Shown here piece after piece: positions 48,540 through 60,592 of a stretch of 64,000 bases of DNA. Both the position numbers and the translations under genes were made by a program. The stretch is from Gnetum montanum (Eukaryota; Streptophyta; Gnetopsida; Gnetales; Gnetaceae), in assembly GCA_015680685.1 (NCBI GenBank), contig MNCI01016594.1:656779-720778 (forward strand), read 5' to 3'. The notes beneath the pieces are model-generated. The model saw only the letters and a program-made list of their open reading frames with translations, was not told the origin of the DNA and searched no databases. The first letter of the stretch is position 1; every line of letters starts with the position of its first letter.

Positions 48540-49285
48540 CATATATACTGATAGCTGGTTAGCCTAGCATTTATTTTGCTTATGAAATTTTGTTTAATTT
48601 GTTTTAGTGTTTGTTTTGCAAGTTTACATTTGTTTACATTTTTATTAAAACCTTTTTCCTTTTAGAAGCATGATATAAATTGCAAAAATCTCATAAGAAT
48701 TATAAAACATGAAAAACCATAAAAAATATTAAAACATAAAACAAAAAAAAAATATTTCCTTAAAACGTAGGCCTACCATGGCCTACAAGTGGAAACATTG
48801 TAGGCTCACCATGACCTAAAACTAGCAAACTAACCAAACAGCTTAAGCTCTACCATGGCCTAAAATTAGCAACATCGTACGGCCTACCATGGTTTAAAAC
48901 TAGCTAACCAACTAAATAACCTTGGCTCATGATGGCCTAAAACTAGAAAATTTTATTACAAGTCATGTACTTTTTTAGCCTACAACCTTATAATTTTTTT
49001 AAACATTTATAACCAAGGTAGCCAATGTAGTCACTTACAATGTTCACAACATTTATAACATTGAAACATTAAAATGATATAGCCAAAGCTGAAACTAAAA
49101 CTTAAAATTTAAAATGATTATAACATACATAGTCATTGTTACACTATGTGGCAAAATATTTAAATAATAAACAATAACCATAAAATATATATAACCAAGA
49201 TCTTTTCTTACACTAGTCATCAACGTCAAAAATAATAAAACATCATGTAGTCAACTAACTAAAAATTGAGAATAGATAACTAAAG
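48540..49285. other. AT-rich spacer with short repeats between protease and antisense gene
   Basis: No protein frame. At 48,770-48,960 four loose units of about 50 bp share 'cctaccatggcctaaaactagcaa'. Much of the rest is A-rich, with many 'aaaaccataaaa' words. The corresponding place after A' (14,760-15,500) has the same character, so this spacer belongs to the family. It should contain the terminator region of the antisense gene and the end of the gag-protease transcript. Confidence 0.5.
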
Positions 49286-50509
49286 GATGCTAAGGGGCAT
49301 CTGAAGGAGGAGGTGATGAGGCATCCCTATCTTCACCATTAGAGCTTCCAATGTCTTCTAATTCCTGAAACATAACAATATAAAACTGATTAGTAACAAG
49401 AAAAAAGGCCTATAACTTAAAAACAACATTAAAACCAAAAAAATAATACTAAAAATAATCTATCAAACCTATGGGGAATCCACCTTGATGAATTCTAGGA
49501 GTAGATGTTAGAGACTAGTCTCCAAATGATGGAGAATCTAGACTTTCATCATGTTGGCCTATTCAACATCTCCAAAATTAATACTTGTAAGGATGTTTGT
49601 TAGATCCACTCTAGTCTAGTGGGTGGGCCCTATGACACCATAGTTGTAGAAGTCTTACTTGTATCTATAGTGACCTAATTTTTAGAAGATTCATCCACTT
49701 TAAGAGTGCTTTCAAAAAGTTGGTAAGCACTCTCAACCTAAATCCCCTAGATGAACTCTCTCTTGGGTTGTTCAGTCATCTCCTCCTTAAGACACTTAAG
49801 GTATGCCTCCTTGTTAGCACTATACTTTCTTTTATGATCCTTGTGTGTCTATCTCCACCCTAGGACACATGCACAATAATCCTTCTAGTCCTTCGATTTT
49901 CAGGATATGAGATCCATCTACATTCATTGCTTTACAATCTCCCTAGCAAGCTCCACCTTGTCATAAATGGCATTCTAGTAGTAGGTCAATGTGATCTCTT
50001 TGGTTCATAAGTTCTCTAACTTAGTCACTTGGGCTTCCAAAAATTTCTTATAATCCTAAAGATTCTTGATTTTCTTGGCTTTCCACTTGGTCTCCTCCTT
50101 TAAGATCATCACCTACTCCCATAGGGATTTATTGGACCTTTGGATTTTTCATGAAGTCTATGTATATGAAATTGCAAGATTAGTGGTATTTTTGTACAAT
50201 TCACATGGTACATTGTCCACCTTGATAGGAAGCTTTGGAAAGAAGCCAACCTCCATTTCATGGCTCAACTAATGGCACTATAAGCAACACATAATCACAA
50301 ATATAATCATAAGCATAATCCACAACCTAAGTTAGCCACAACACAAAATAGCAAAGCAACTAAGGCAAGTAGACATAGTTCCTATCAATCTCAAGTTCAA
50401 CCTATTGCAACTAGTCAATGGATTATTGTAATGACTGAAAACATTAGTGGCTAGAATCACTAAGGGGTCAATGAATGCACAGCTTTAACCTCATCACTGC
50501 ATGATGGCC

Positions 50510-52152
50510 TTGTTGGAAAATGGAGGCGAAGCATCCTAAACGGTCTTATCAATCAAATAAGAACCTTTCCAATTGCAATTGGGATGGTGGGTGTAATTGA
50601 GGGGTGGCATGATTAGCCAAAATGCAAATGCAAATAATGAAAAATGGTGTTATGTGTCAAAGTAGTATTTCACGGTGCTAAGTGTAGAGTGTAGCAATAG
50701 AATGGAAAAAAGTGTAGCCAAGTGTTTTGACTAAAACGAGGGTGTCAACCCATGGAGAGTACCACCTGAGCATAATATGGCATGGAAATGCATGAAAAAG
50801 TGCGAAAGGATGCAAGAAAATACTAGAAATAGGAGAGAGAAATGGAATACCACCCCAAATTGGGGCATAGTTAACTCCAAAAGGGTCTTAGAAGATACAT
50901 AGTGTACAATGTGAATAATGGGAGCATAGTCATAGTTTTGGTGGTTTCGAGCCATGAAGTTTTGTGTTCATCATGATGAACTGTGCCTATTAAGTTGGCC
51001 ACCATAGTGTACTATGCAGTGTTCTATAGGGCTACAATGGGATTGCAATGTATCATGCAGTCTAGGGCTATAACAAGGCCAAAATGTACCATGTGGTGTA
51101 GTTATGCCTCTCTGCTAGTGTGGTGTGCTCTAGGTCTCATTTTCCCATGGAGCTAACTGCCAAGATGCCAAAATGCCAAATTCCAAATGAAAATGCCAAC
51201 TACCAATAGGTGAAAATTGGAAGCCCCTTGTAAAACATTGGGGTGCAAGGGTATTTATAGGACTAGGATTAACCAAAAATGTGGATCAAGTGCCACATGG
51301 TACTATAGTAGGTGGGACTATGAGAAAAAATTTAGAAAATCTTGAATTTTGGAGGTGACTAGAAAATTTGAAAAAAAATTCTAACTTTGGCTGCTATGCT
51401 TGTCCCATGTTATGCACAGGATGCAGGATGCTACCCAAGAATAGGGAGTAGCATGGACACTTAAAAGAGTTTGGTAAAAATTGTAGTCCTTGTTCTTACT
51501 ATGCTAGCTACTCTCTAGAGTGTAGTAAGAGGGGTGGCCTCAAGAGTTAGAAAATCTTCCAAATGCCTCTTCCATGTTGGAACCATATCACAACACTTAG
51601 AAAAATTTTTGCAGCTTGCTACACTTACCTTGTGTTATGCATAGGACTTGTAACTCAGTAGTTAAAATTTTTTTTTCAAAACTGGTGTCCCATGCTGGCT
51701 ATGCTAGCTAATCTCTAAAGCATAGTAGGGGCAATGGAAGCATAGCACAACACTTAGAAAAATTCTACAAAGCTGGTCATTTGTGTGTTGGCTATGCTTG
51801 CTATGCTCTAGAGCATAGTAGCTATAGTGCTGAGAGTAGCAACTATAGTGCCAAGCGTAGCAGCTACAGTGTTAAGCATAATAGCTATAGTGTTAAGCAT
51901 AAAAGCTATAGTGTCAAGCATAGCAGCTATAATGCTGAGTGTAGTAGCTATAGTGCCAAGTGTAGCACAACACTTAGAAAACTTTTTTGCAGCTTGTGTC
52001 ATCATTTTGACACTTAGCCAAAATTGCAAAAAATTGGCTAAGGAAGTTGACTACACTCAACACTTAGAAAAATTTGGGCAAAGTGCCACTATTTTGGCAC
52101 TTAGCCAAATTTGTAGTCAAGACGTTGAGACCTCAAATTTTGTGGTTTTTCA
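50510..52152 (-). mobile_element. Insert in the antisense gene, possible solo LTR
   Basis: Copy C has 130 bp here; copy B has about 1.9 kb. The plausible element reads TGAAAAACC at its minus-strand start (52,152) and CCAACA at its end (50,510), the TG...CA pattern of LTRs. A strong TATA box, CCTATAAATACCC, lies at about 51,250-51,265 on the minus strand. There is no gag or pol and no second copy in the window. I could not confirm a target-site duplication, so the ends are tentative. Confidence 0.4.
51808..51975. repeat. 21-bp minisatellite
   Basis: About eight units of 21 bp, such as AGTAGCTATAGTGCCAAG plus three bases. Because 21 is a multiple of three, several frames stay open and give false 7-residue peptide repeats (SYSVKHK and similar). 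It lies inside the LTR-like insert. Confidence 0.8.
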
Positions 52153-54204
52153 TCCTTGGCCATCCCATGCATGAACTCGATCTTGTCCAAGATCTCTACC
52201 CATGATTTCATGCTAAATGTAGGAGTAGAAGCCTATGGCTTAAGAACTAGATCAAGCATAACAACCATCAAATAGGTTAGAATAAAAACTAAAACCACAA
52301 ACTACAACAAATAGCACTAAGTCATATGCATACTTGGGGTCTCCTTTTCATCTTGGATCATAATTGAGGGCTCTCTAGGTAGAGTCTCATCAAATAGGGT
52401 ATCTAGGACATCTAGATCAATGTTAGCCAATCCTTTTGCCTCATGCTACTACAAGAGTACCTCCTTTGTACACCTCTATTCCTTCTCTGCTATGATAGCT
52501 ACACACCTTTGCTCCTCCTCTACAGTGGTAGCATGGGCTACCATGTCTTGATGCTTATCTACAACCATGATGCATAAAAAAAGTTAGCATATGAAATAAC
52601 CATATAGCCAAAATGTAAAACATAGAATTACGAATTAGAAAATCATAGTTAAAATGCACGGGTAATCACCTGATGTAACTTGCTAAGCTTCAACTTAAGC
52701 TTCTTCTTAGAGGGTTGCTCTGCCACTAGTGGTGGTTCCTCTATTTTCCTTTTGAGATTAGCTTTGGCTACCCCATTAGCCTCTATGCATAGCCCTCTAG
52801 ACTTATCAATGTTAGCCTCCACCATGTGAGGCTCCATCCCTGTGCTATTAGGGGAAGCACATTACCTACCACTAACTCCCTTAGTGGTCATAGACAACAA
52901 TTTCGCTACACCCTTTAGTGGGTTCTAGGCCTACATAGCTGGATAAATATGCTTTATCCAAGGCCTAAAGAGTTGGTCTAGGTCCTAGGACATAAACCCC
53001 ACATTCTTCCTCACCATCATGAACTTTGCAAATTTCTTCAAATATGCCACAAATAATGCATAATGCATGTGTCATATCATAAAAGCATCTTCATGAAGTT
53101 TGTAGGATTTCCTCACATACTCCCATAGCCAGATGAGTAGCCCATTTGGACAATTCACCTTATATTGGAACCTTCATAAACACTAACACCTGTGCTATGA
53201 TAATCACCGTATTTTATGACAGCAACTTTAAAAAGGCATGGGATCTAAATGAGGGATAGGACTCCCTTGTTTCAAAGACCTAAAAATCATCTATGGCCAA
53301 CCAAAAATGGCCACAATGAGCACCATACCATCCCTCAATCTCCTCGTGGTGGCTTGCCTCCTTTGTTGTTTTGGTGGCACCTTTCATCCCATCAAAGGGA
53401 AAACCAAACAAATCATGGAATGTTTTCTCACTAGTAGGTATAGTGATTGGCACACCTCAAATTATGGTATTAAACTACATGGCTCTTATGTAAAAGGAGT
53501 CAATCAGGTTCACCATCTCAATAATAAGAATGAAAGGGCTAGGTGCCATGAAGACATCAAGCAAACCTACATGGATAATGTTATCTTGGATGTTCCTAGG
53601 GATTCACTCCCTAAACCATTATTGTATTAGGTTCACTTGATCATATTTTAGGATAAGACCCTCCTTGAGGTGTTCTAAAATAGCCAAGGTGATCTTGAAG
53701 GAGGTGGAAGATCTTGCAAGGTAACAACAAAAGTTTACAATGGCATAGGCACATTCAGTAAGACCAAGATATAACAAAAACTAGAATCATAAGTTAAGGC
53801 CAAAAAATACTTAAGACCTAATCAGTTATAAAAAAATTAAACATAAGGTAATAAACCATTCTTTTTTCTTACCTTTCTTCTTGTTGTCTGGTGAGGGTTG
53901 TGTAGAGGTTCCAATGACAACATCTTTTTCCTTAATGTGCTTGGGGTCCATGCACCAACTATGTGTTTTATTGACAAGCACATACTTCTTGAAGACAAGG
54001 TTGAAGATATCAGTGTATTTATTAAAATCATTTTTTAACTAATCAACCAAAATGGTTCTGATCTTCAAGCCTTTGGTAAATATGCTTAACATAGTGTTCC
54101 ACCTAGATTGCATTTTTGACCTTCCACAGTCCTTATCAACTTCTAGTTATTTAGATTTGTCAAAAATAACTTAGTTTTTAAAAACCTTAGCCACATTGCT
54201 GAAC

Positions 54205-56490
54205 CTCCCACCCACACTAACCAACATGGGTCTAGTATGTTCACCCTAGGGATAGTCCATAACACTTCTTAAAGCCTTAAATGATGATGAAATTCACTTT
54301 AACTACCTTAGTATCCCTTACTAGCCTCTTGTAGTCAATAGTTGTTAAAACTTGAGTTGATTACCATTCCATGAGCCTTTTCCACACTAGTGAATCATCC
54401 ATCCATATTAACTAGCATAGGAGTCCTAGGGGTAGGCCATCAAACCTTTCTTAAAGCCTTAAATGATAATGAAATTCACTTTGAAAACCCCAATACCCCT
54501 CAATAGCCTCTGATAGTCTCTAGTTTCTAAAACTTAAGTTGATTCCCATTCCTGAAGCCTTATCCACATTGTTGAGCCCTCCACCCATGCTACCTAGCAT
54601 GGGCCTAGCATGGATGCCATGTGTATAAGTCATGAAACTCATTCTATAGTCAAAAATAGCCTTATGACCTACCCTGCTAACCTCCAAACCCTACCGCAAA
54701 CCTCCAAAGTCTTTAGATGATATGAAATCAATCAAAAATAGAAAAAATCTATCATTCCCCTTCCATCAATGCAATGGCCATTTTGCCTAATGTGTCTCAT
54801 GGTGAATGACTATATGAAATACCAAGAATGCCTCAAATTACTCAATTTTAATACCAAATATTGACCCTTGACCCTTGCATCAAGAAAGCTTTGAAACCCT
54901 ATCAAATCTTATCAAAAGTAAACCCATGCTAAGGGGGACCCTATACACATTGGGTAGTATTGCCCTAGCTTGGATAAATAGGGTATGGCCAAATATTTCC
55001 AATATTTTCATCAAGATTGACATGTGTTAACCTCTTGACCTTTTCAAAAAATTTAGGAGCCAAAATTTGCTAAAACTAATCTCATTTTATGAATTCCCCC
55101 AATTCCATGCTATCATTTCATTAGTTTCACTTTGAAAACCCTCATCCATGCTAGCCAGAATTGGTCTAATGTGGGTACCTCAAGGGAAGTCCATGGGGAA
55201 TCATAGATGGACCAAAATTACTTTAGGCTACATCATATCCACCCTACAAACACATAAAAATTTGACTAGAAATTGCAAAAAAAAATTCTTCCTTGATCAT
55301 CCACATTAGAGAAACACTACCTAGCATGGCTTCAACATTTATCCAAGGGGAGTAACTTCTAGAATCATCTAGGAACATTCAAAACTTCCAAATTTTGATC
55401 CTAGGGTTTGGCCATCGATACCAGCAACCCTAGGGGCTTACATGCATGGTCGAGTTACAATCAAAACTTGCCTAGATCTGACATTTCAAGTTATCCACAC
55501 TAGGGGATGCTTGATCTATGCTAAGTAGTGTGGCTCTAGTATTAATGAGCTATCTTTCCAATTTTGATAGTAGATCAACACCTTTAGAAGCCAAAAACCT
55601 ACACTAGTAAAGCCTAAGATCCCACAACCTTGAGTTTATAGCCTTTTGACCATGTTTTAACCTTGGAAACTAGCCATACCCCCTTATGCATGCTAGAGTA
55701 ATGCTACCTAGTGTGGATCAGGGGGGTATGATCATACATTACCTAAAATATCCTTGAAACCTTGTCCAATTTGACCAAAAACCTTTAAGAATGACTATTT
55801 ACAACTCTAGTAGCCTCAAAACTTGATCGATCTACTTCTAGAATCACCCTAGTGTTAGAAAGCAAGTGTGCCCCCCTTGAACCATGTTGGAGCCATGTTG
55901 GCTAGCATGACCCCAGCATAGATACATCGTCTTACTTTAACCACTAAAACTACCTTAAATGATCCCAAAACTTGATTGGCAAGCATCCAACTACAAAACC
56001 TTGGCTTTGGCTATAGATTGACCTTGTTTGATCCTACCATAACCTAGATCTGGATATCCACACTGATCCCCCTTCCATCCAACCTAGTCAATGTGGCTCT
56101 AGGGGGTATAACCTCAAGACCTTCTTCTTCACTAGTTCTAACCTCCAAAATAGTGAATCTTTATTAATCTATGCCTACACTATCCTAGGAAGGCTCTAGA
56201 GTACTAATTTTAGTACTTTATATACTACAAAACCCACTTTCATTGGAATCCATGCTAGGGCCATGCTAGCCAACATGGTTCTAGTGTGGATGCCATTTCT
56301 AGGATTCAATGAAGATTCCCAAGGATTGAAATTGGTGCCCAAATTAGCCTATTTCCTTTCCTAGTCTACTGAACTAGCCATGCAAGTCACCAGGAGTCAA
56401 AAACTACTCAAAAAAACCCTATATAATCACCTAGCTATTCCATCCATGTTGGGGGTTATCCCACCCATGCTAGCTAGTGTGGATCTAGTG
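54205..56490. repeat. ~190-bp tandem array with palindromic core, copy B
   Basis: About 13 units, cores near 54217, 54408, 54589, 54780, 54952, 55149, 55317, 55520, 55699, 55889, 56080, 56262 and 56466; spacing is looser (168-204 bp). Cores read like CCATGCTAGCCAACATGG, with CCATG/CATGG arms instead of CTATG/CATAG in A and C. Position is the same as in the other copies: between the antisense gene and pol. Confidence 0.75.
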
Positions 56491-57147
56491 TGGGTACCTT
56501 GAAAACCTTTCTTTTGGCCTAAAAAGCCTTAAAATAGTTTTAATAGATATCCAAACTCATTTATCATCCTTGATGCCTTAAACCATGGTCTACTAAGGCC
56601 AAAAACTAGCAAGATCTAACCTGTTTTAACCATGTTTCATCATATGTGCTCTATTTTGCTTGATTTGGCCTTGTTTCAAAGTGTTTTGACCCATTTCAAC
56701 CTTGTTATACATTATTGACCTTGTTTAACATATACATCATTTCAATCTCATTGTATGCATCTTATTTTTTCTATTATAGCCTCTATTGATCCTTGCTTAG
56801 CCCTTGATTAATGTTGAATGATTGGATTTGACCTTCCCTAATCATCATTTGATATCATATAGCCATGACCCAATGAGGCCTAAAACTAGCATCATGGCCT
56901 ACCAAGCCATAAACTAGTAAGCTAGTGATCCTAGTTGGCTATATTCAACATTATTTTTCATACTTATATGATGCTTTGACATTGTTTTAACCTTGTTTGA
57001 CCTATGTTTAACATTGTTTTACCTATATTTACCTATCATAACTTTAGTTAGCCTTGTTTGCATGATTTTATAGCATGATGGAATTATTTATTCATCTTTA
57101 CCTAGGTGTCACTTAATGTGCTTATGGTTGACATGTAGGATTGGATT
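56491..57147 (+). other. Upstream region of pol, copy B
   Basis: No coding frame. Rich in 'ttgaccttgtttgacc'-like words, matching 8,160-8,590 and the reverse of 34,540-35,440. Just before the ATG it reads GGTTGACATGTAGGATTGG, a possible splice acceptor (ATGTAG) or an untranslated leader. Confidence 0.45.
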
Positions 57148-60100
57148 ATGACTACCTAGGGTCAAATCAATTTTCCTTTGAGCCTATGTAGGCCTCATGG
57201 TGATGTTAAATGATATATTTATCTTAATCCTAAGAGTCTTGTCAACCACATAGCCTCAACAAGTAAACCTCTAGAATGGCCTCAAAATCTAGTGAAGACC
57301 CTTGTCCTCAAAGTTGGTAACATTACTGAAGAATCTCTAGTTGAGGTTCCTATTATGGCACATAGTGGTGAGGAGAAAACATTAAAATAGAATTCCTCAT
57401 TTGAACCTCAACAAGCTTAAGACATACCAAAGTTCTACAAGATAACATTTAAGGCATTTTCCTAGTCATATGAAGATATGTTAGGCCTAGACCCATGTTT
57501 AGTACAACATAACATCATACTAGATCCTAACATCATAAAGCAATTAAGAAAAAGTTTAAAATATTAGAATTGATTTGGCCTTAGTAGTTCATGATGAAAT
57601 GACAAAATTATACCAAGATGGTTTCATTAGAGCTATTGATTACACAAAATGGGTGTTCAACATAGTGGTAGCTCCTAAGAAAAATAGGAGTATTCATATT
57701 TGCATAGATTTTTTAGACCTAAATAAGGAAACCATCAATGATGACTTCCCTTTGACTAGTATTGACCAAATTATCAAAACTTCAGTTGGGCATGCCTTAT
57801 TATCCTTTATGGATGGGTTCTCAAAATACAACCAAATTAGGATCAACATAGAACATCAACTTAGTGAAACCTTCATGATTCCTTGAGGTACCTTTTGTTA
57901 TACTATGATGCCCTTTGGCCTAAAGAACATGGGAGAAACTTAGTAGAGAATCATGACATACATTTTCAATGATTACATGCTAGGTTTTCTCAACGATTAT
58001 GTAGTCGATATAGCTATTAAGTCCAAAATGGCCAATGATCATACACATGACCTAGACCTTGTGCTTAAATGATGCCTCAAGTATGAGCTTAGACTTAATC
58101 CTAAGAAGTATGTCTTCGATGTCAAAACTAGTAAGATGCTTGGCTTTGTACTATTTGAAGTAGGGATATGCATTAATCTTGATAAGGTTAGAGCCATATC
58201 TAACTTGGCTTCATCTACTAACATTAATAAGCTCAAGGACTACAAGACATATTGCAATTTATCTGTAGGTTTATAGCTAGGCTTATGAATAAGTTACAAC
58301 CCATGCAACATTTGCTTAAGAAAGGAGTTCACTATGAGTGGATAGCTCAATGCTAAGAAGCCTTTGAAAACCTTAAGTAAGAGTTGGTACAACTACTAAT
58401 GATCTATTTCCCACAAAAGGATAAGCCCTTCACATCTACTTTTCTATCTTTGATGCATCCATCGCCTCTCTACTCTATCAAAAATGAGATGATGGAGTAG
58501 AGTAACTAGTTTACTACCTTAGCCATACATTGTTTGCTCATGAGACACTATACACTAAAGTGGAGAAGTATTGTCTAGCATAAGTCTTATCATTGAAGAA
58601 GTGGAGACACTACCTCTTTAGAAGCCAAGTCAACATCATGTGCAAAGATAATGTACTTAGAGCCATAACAATAAACATCTATGAGAGTAGCTATATAGCC
58701 TAATAGAACGTCATAACAATGAAGTCTAACCTTCATTATGTCTCTCAAGCATCAACAAAAGGTCAATCCATAACCATACAACTTACCTTTTTTCCAATTA
58801 ATGACCATGCAATGATAGACCTTGAGTTCCCTGATGAACATGTTAATACTATTAGTGAAGTTCTTGAGTGGTATGAGGTGGACACGCACTTTGATAGAGC
58901 TTCAATAGCCCATGAAACCAATGTCGCTACCATCATAACATTTCCATCTAGTGAAATCCAATTCTTCATATATTGATTTGAGTTTCCATGTACCAACAAT
59001 ATAGTAAAGTATGAGGGTTTGATAAGAGGGATGATGGTAGCATGCATCCTAGGAATAAAGTGCTTAATAATCAAAGGTAATTTGTAACTCATGGTCAACC
59101 AAGTAATAGAGATTTATGCATGTAAAGCCAAAAATTTGCAACATTACTATGACCTAGGAAAGCAATTGTTATAACAATTTATAAAAATTGATATCCAACA
59201 CATACCTCAAAATGAGAATGTTATAGGTGATGTCATTGCAACACTAGCCCTTAGTGTAGTGCCAAATGTGTTTAGCAAGTTACCCAACTTGACTATGAAC
59301 TATGCTATGTCCATTATGAAGAACATTGAGGATACCTTTGTGTCTATAGTTCATACTATTACCATAAAGGAGGGGTATGATGATATCAAGTTTTACCTTA
59401 TACATGATGAACCTTCACAAGGCCTTATCACTACTCAAAAGGACACTATATGTAAATGATCAAAATAGTATGTCATAATAAGTGATAATACATTATGTCG
59501 ATGGTTCTATGATGGCATATTGTTAGTATGCTTAGGTAAAACCAAAGCCTAAATAGACCTAGAGTAAGTCCACAAGGGTGTATGTGGGGAACATAAGACT
59601 TAGAGCTATGGATGCTGAGATCAGATGATTAGGTTATGATTGGCCCTATATAAAATGTGATTTCTTGTAGAAAATTAAAACCTTTGATAGCTACCAAGGG
59701 CATAGTAACCTAATACACATACCATAGATGAAGTTGCACACCACTTAAATTACTTGGTCATTTCAATGGCAGGGTATAGATATTATTGGATCAGTATTTC
59801 CTATGTCTTCTGTAGGGCATAGCTTTATCATAATTGCAACCAAATACTTCACAAAGTAGGTTAAATATATTCTCCTAAGAAGGACAACATCTAAACAAGT
59901 CGTCACACTTCATGCTGCAGAAAATTATAGTTTGTTTTGCCATACCTATGAACATAGTCATAGACAATGGACTATAATTTAGCAGGCAAGAAATGAAAAA
60001 CTTCTATCATGAACTAGGCATTAAGAAATCCTTTTCATTTCCTTATTACCCTCAAGCCAATGAACAAGTAGAAGCAAGCAATAAGGCTATCATCAACTTG

Positions 60101-60592
60101 CTCAAGAAGATTAACAATAGCAAGCACAAGTGGCATAAGTAGCTTGTCCATGCACTTTGTGCTCATCAAATGATATTCTTTATAGCAATGCGTGTAACCC
60201 CTTATCGTTTCATTAATGATTCTAAAGTTGTTTTACCTCTTGAATTGTAGGTGCCATCACTTCAAGTAGCCTTATCTAACTTCATCAATGATGAATAGAA
60301 TAAGGAGCTATGTACTATGGACCTAGACTCGGTGGAGGAGCAACGGGTATATATGCTTGTTCACATCAAGAAAAACTAGGAGAGGAAAAAATAGTAACAC
60401 CACCATAACTTGATCAAGCATAAGGTGAAGGAGGGTGACCTAGTCCTTAAGGCTATTTACAAGCATGTGGAAAAATTCTTAAACAACTGGAAAGGACCTT
60501 TCTTGATAACCAAGGCCTACAACAATGAAGCATTCAAGGTAGCCGACATGGATGGAAATGAGTTTGCCAATATATTCAATCATTTTATCTAA
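57148..60592 (+). pseudogene. Tat-like pol, copy B (RT-RNaseH-aRNH-IN)
   Basis: The ATG at 57,148 is followed three codons later by a stop. RT is best preserved at 57,575-57,886, an open frame of 103 codons with MTKLYQDGFIRAIDYTKWVF and VGHALLSFMDGFSKYNQI. The catalytic motif reads YVVD at about 58,000, so the first catalytic Asp is replaced by Val. RNase H lies at about 58,330-58,720. Archaeal-type RNase H is at 58,975-59,290, with IKGN in place of the expected IKGDS, followed by a stop. Integrase covers about 59,510-60,370, with FCHTYEHSHRQWTII-type decay around the second catalytic Asp and NEQVEASNKAIINLL near the catalytic Glu. The C-terminal part, 60,410-60,592, is open and ends at a TAA after NHFI. 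Confidence 0.85.

Larger units (their letters stand above)
49290..54102 (-). pseudogene. Antisense gene of copy B, exons 3-8
   Basis: Same gene as at 38,514-43,215. Proposed exons on the minus strand: 54,102-53,873; 53,712-52,670; 52,558-52,334; 52,246 to the insert at 52,152; 50,277-49,469; 49,364-49,290. Introns are GT-AG, and borders fall at the same places as in copy C. Exon 4 has SKITLAILEHLKEGLILKYD, HVGLLDVFMAPSP and HYALFVAYLKKFAKFM, and ends in a very basic SKKKLKLKLSKLHQ that could target the nucleus. Exon 5 has HEAKGLANIDLDVLDTLFDE. Exon 8 (75 nt) is open and ends ASSPPPSDAP then stop. Exons 1-2 were not found. A 1.6-kb insert breaks exon 6 or the intron after it. Confidence 0.7.

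Noticed and set aside
51781-52174. Open frames with 7-residue repeats (SYSVKHK)
   Set aside because: They are produced by the 21-bp minisatellite, which keeps several frames open on both strands.
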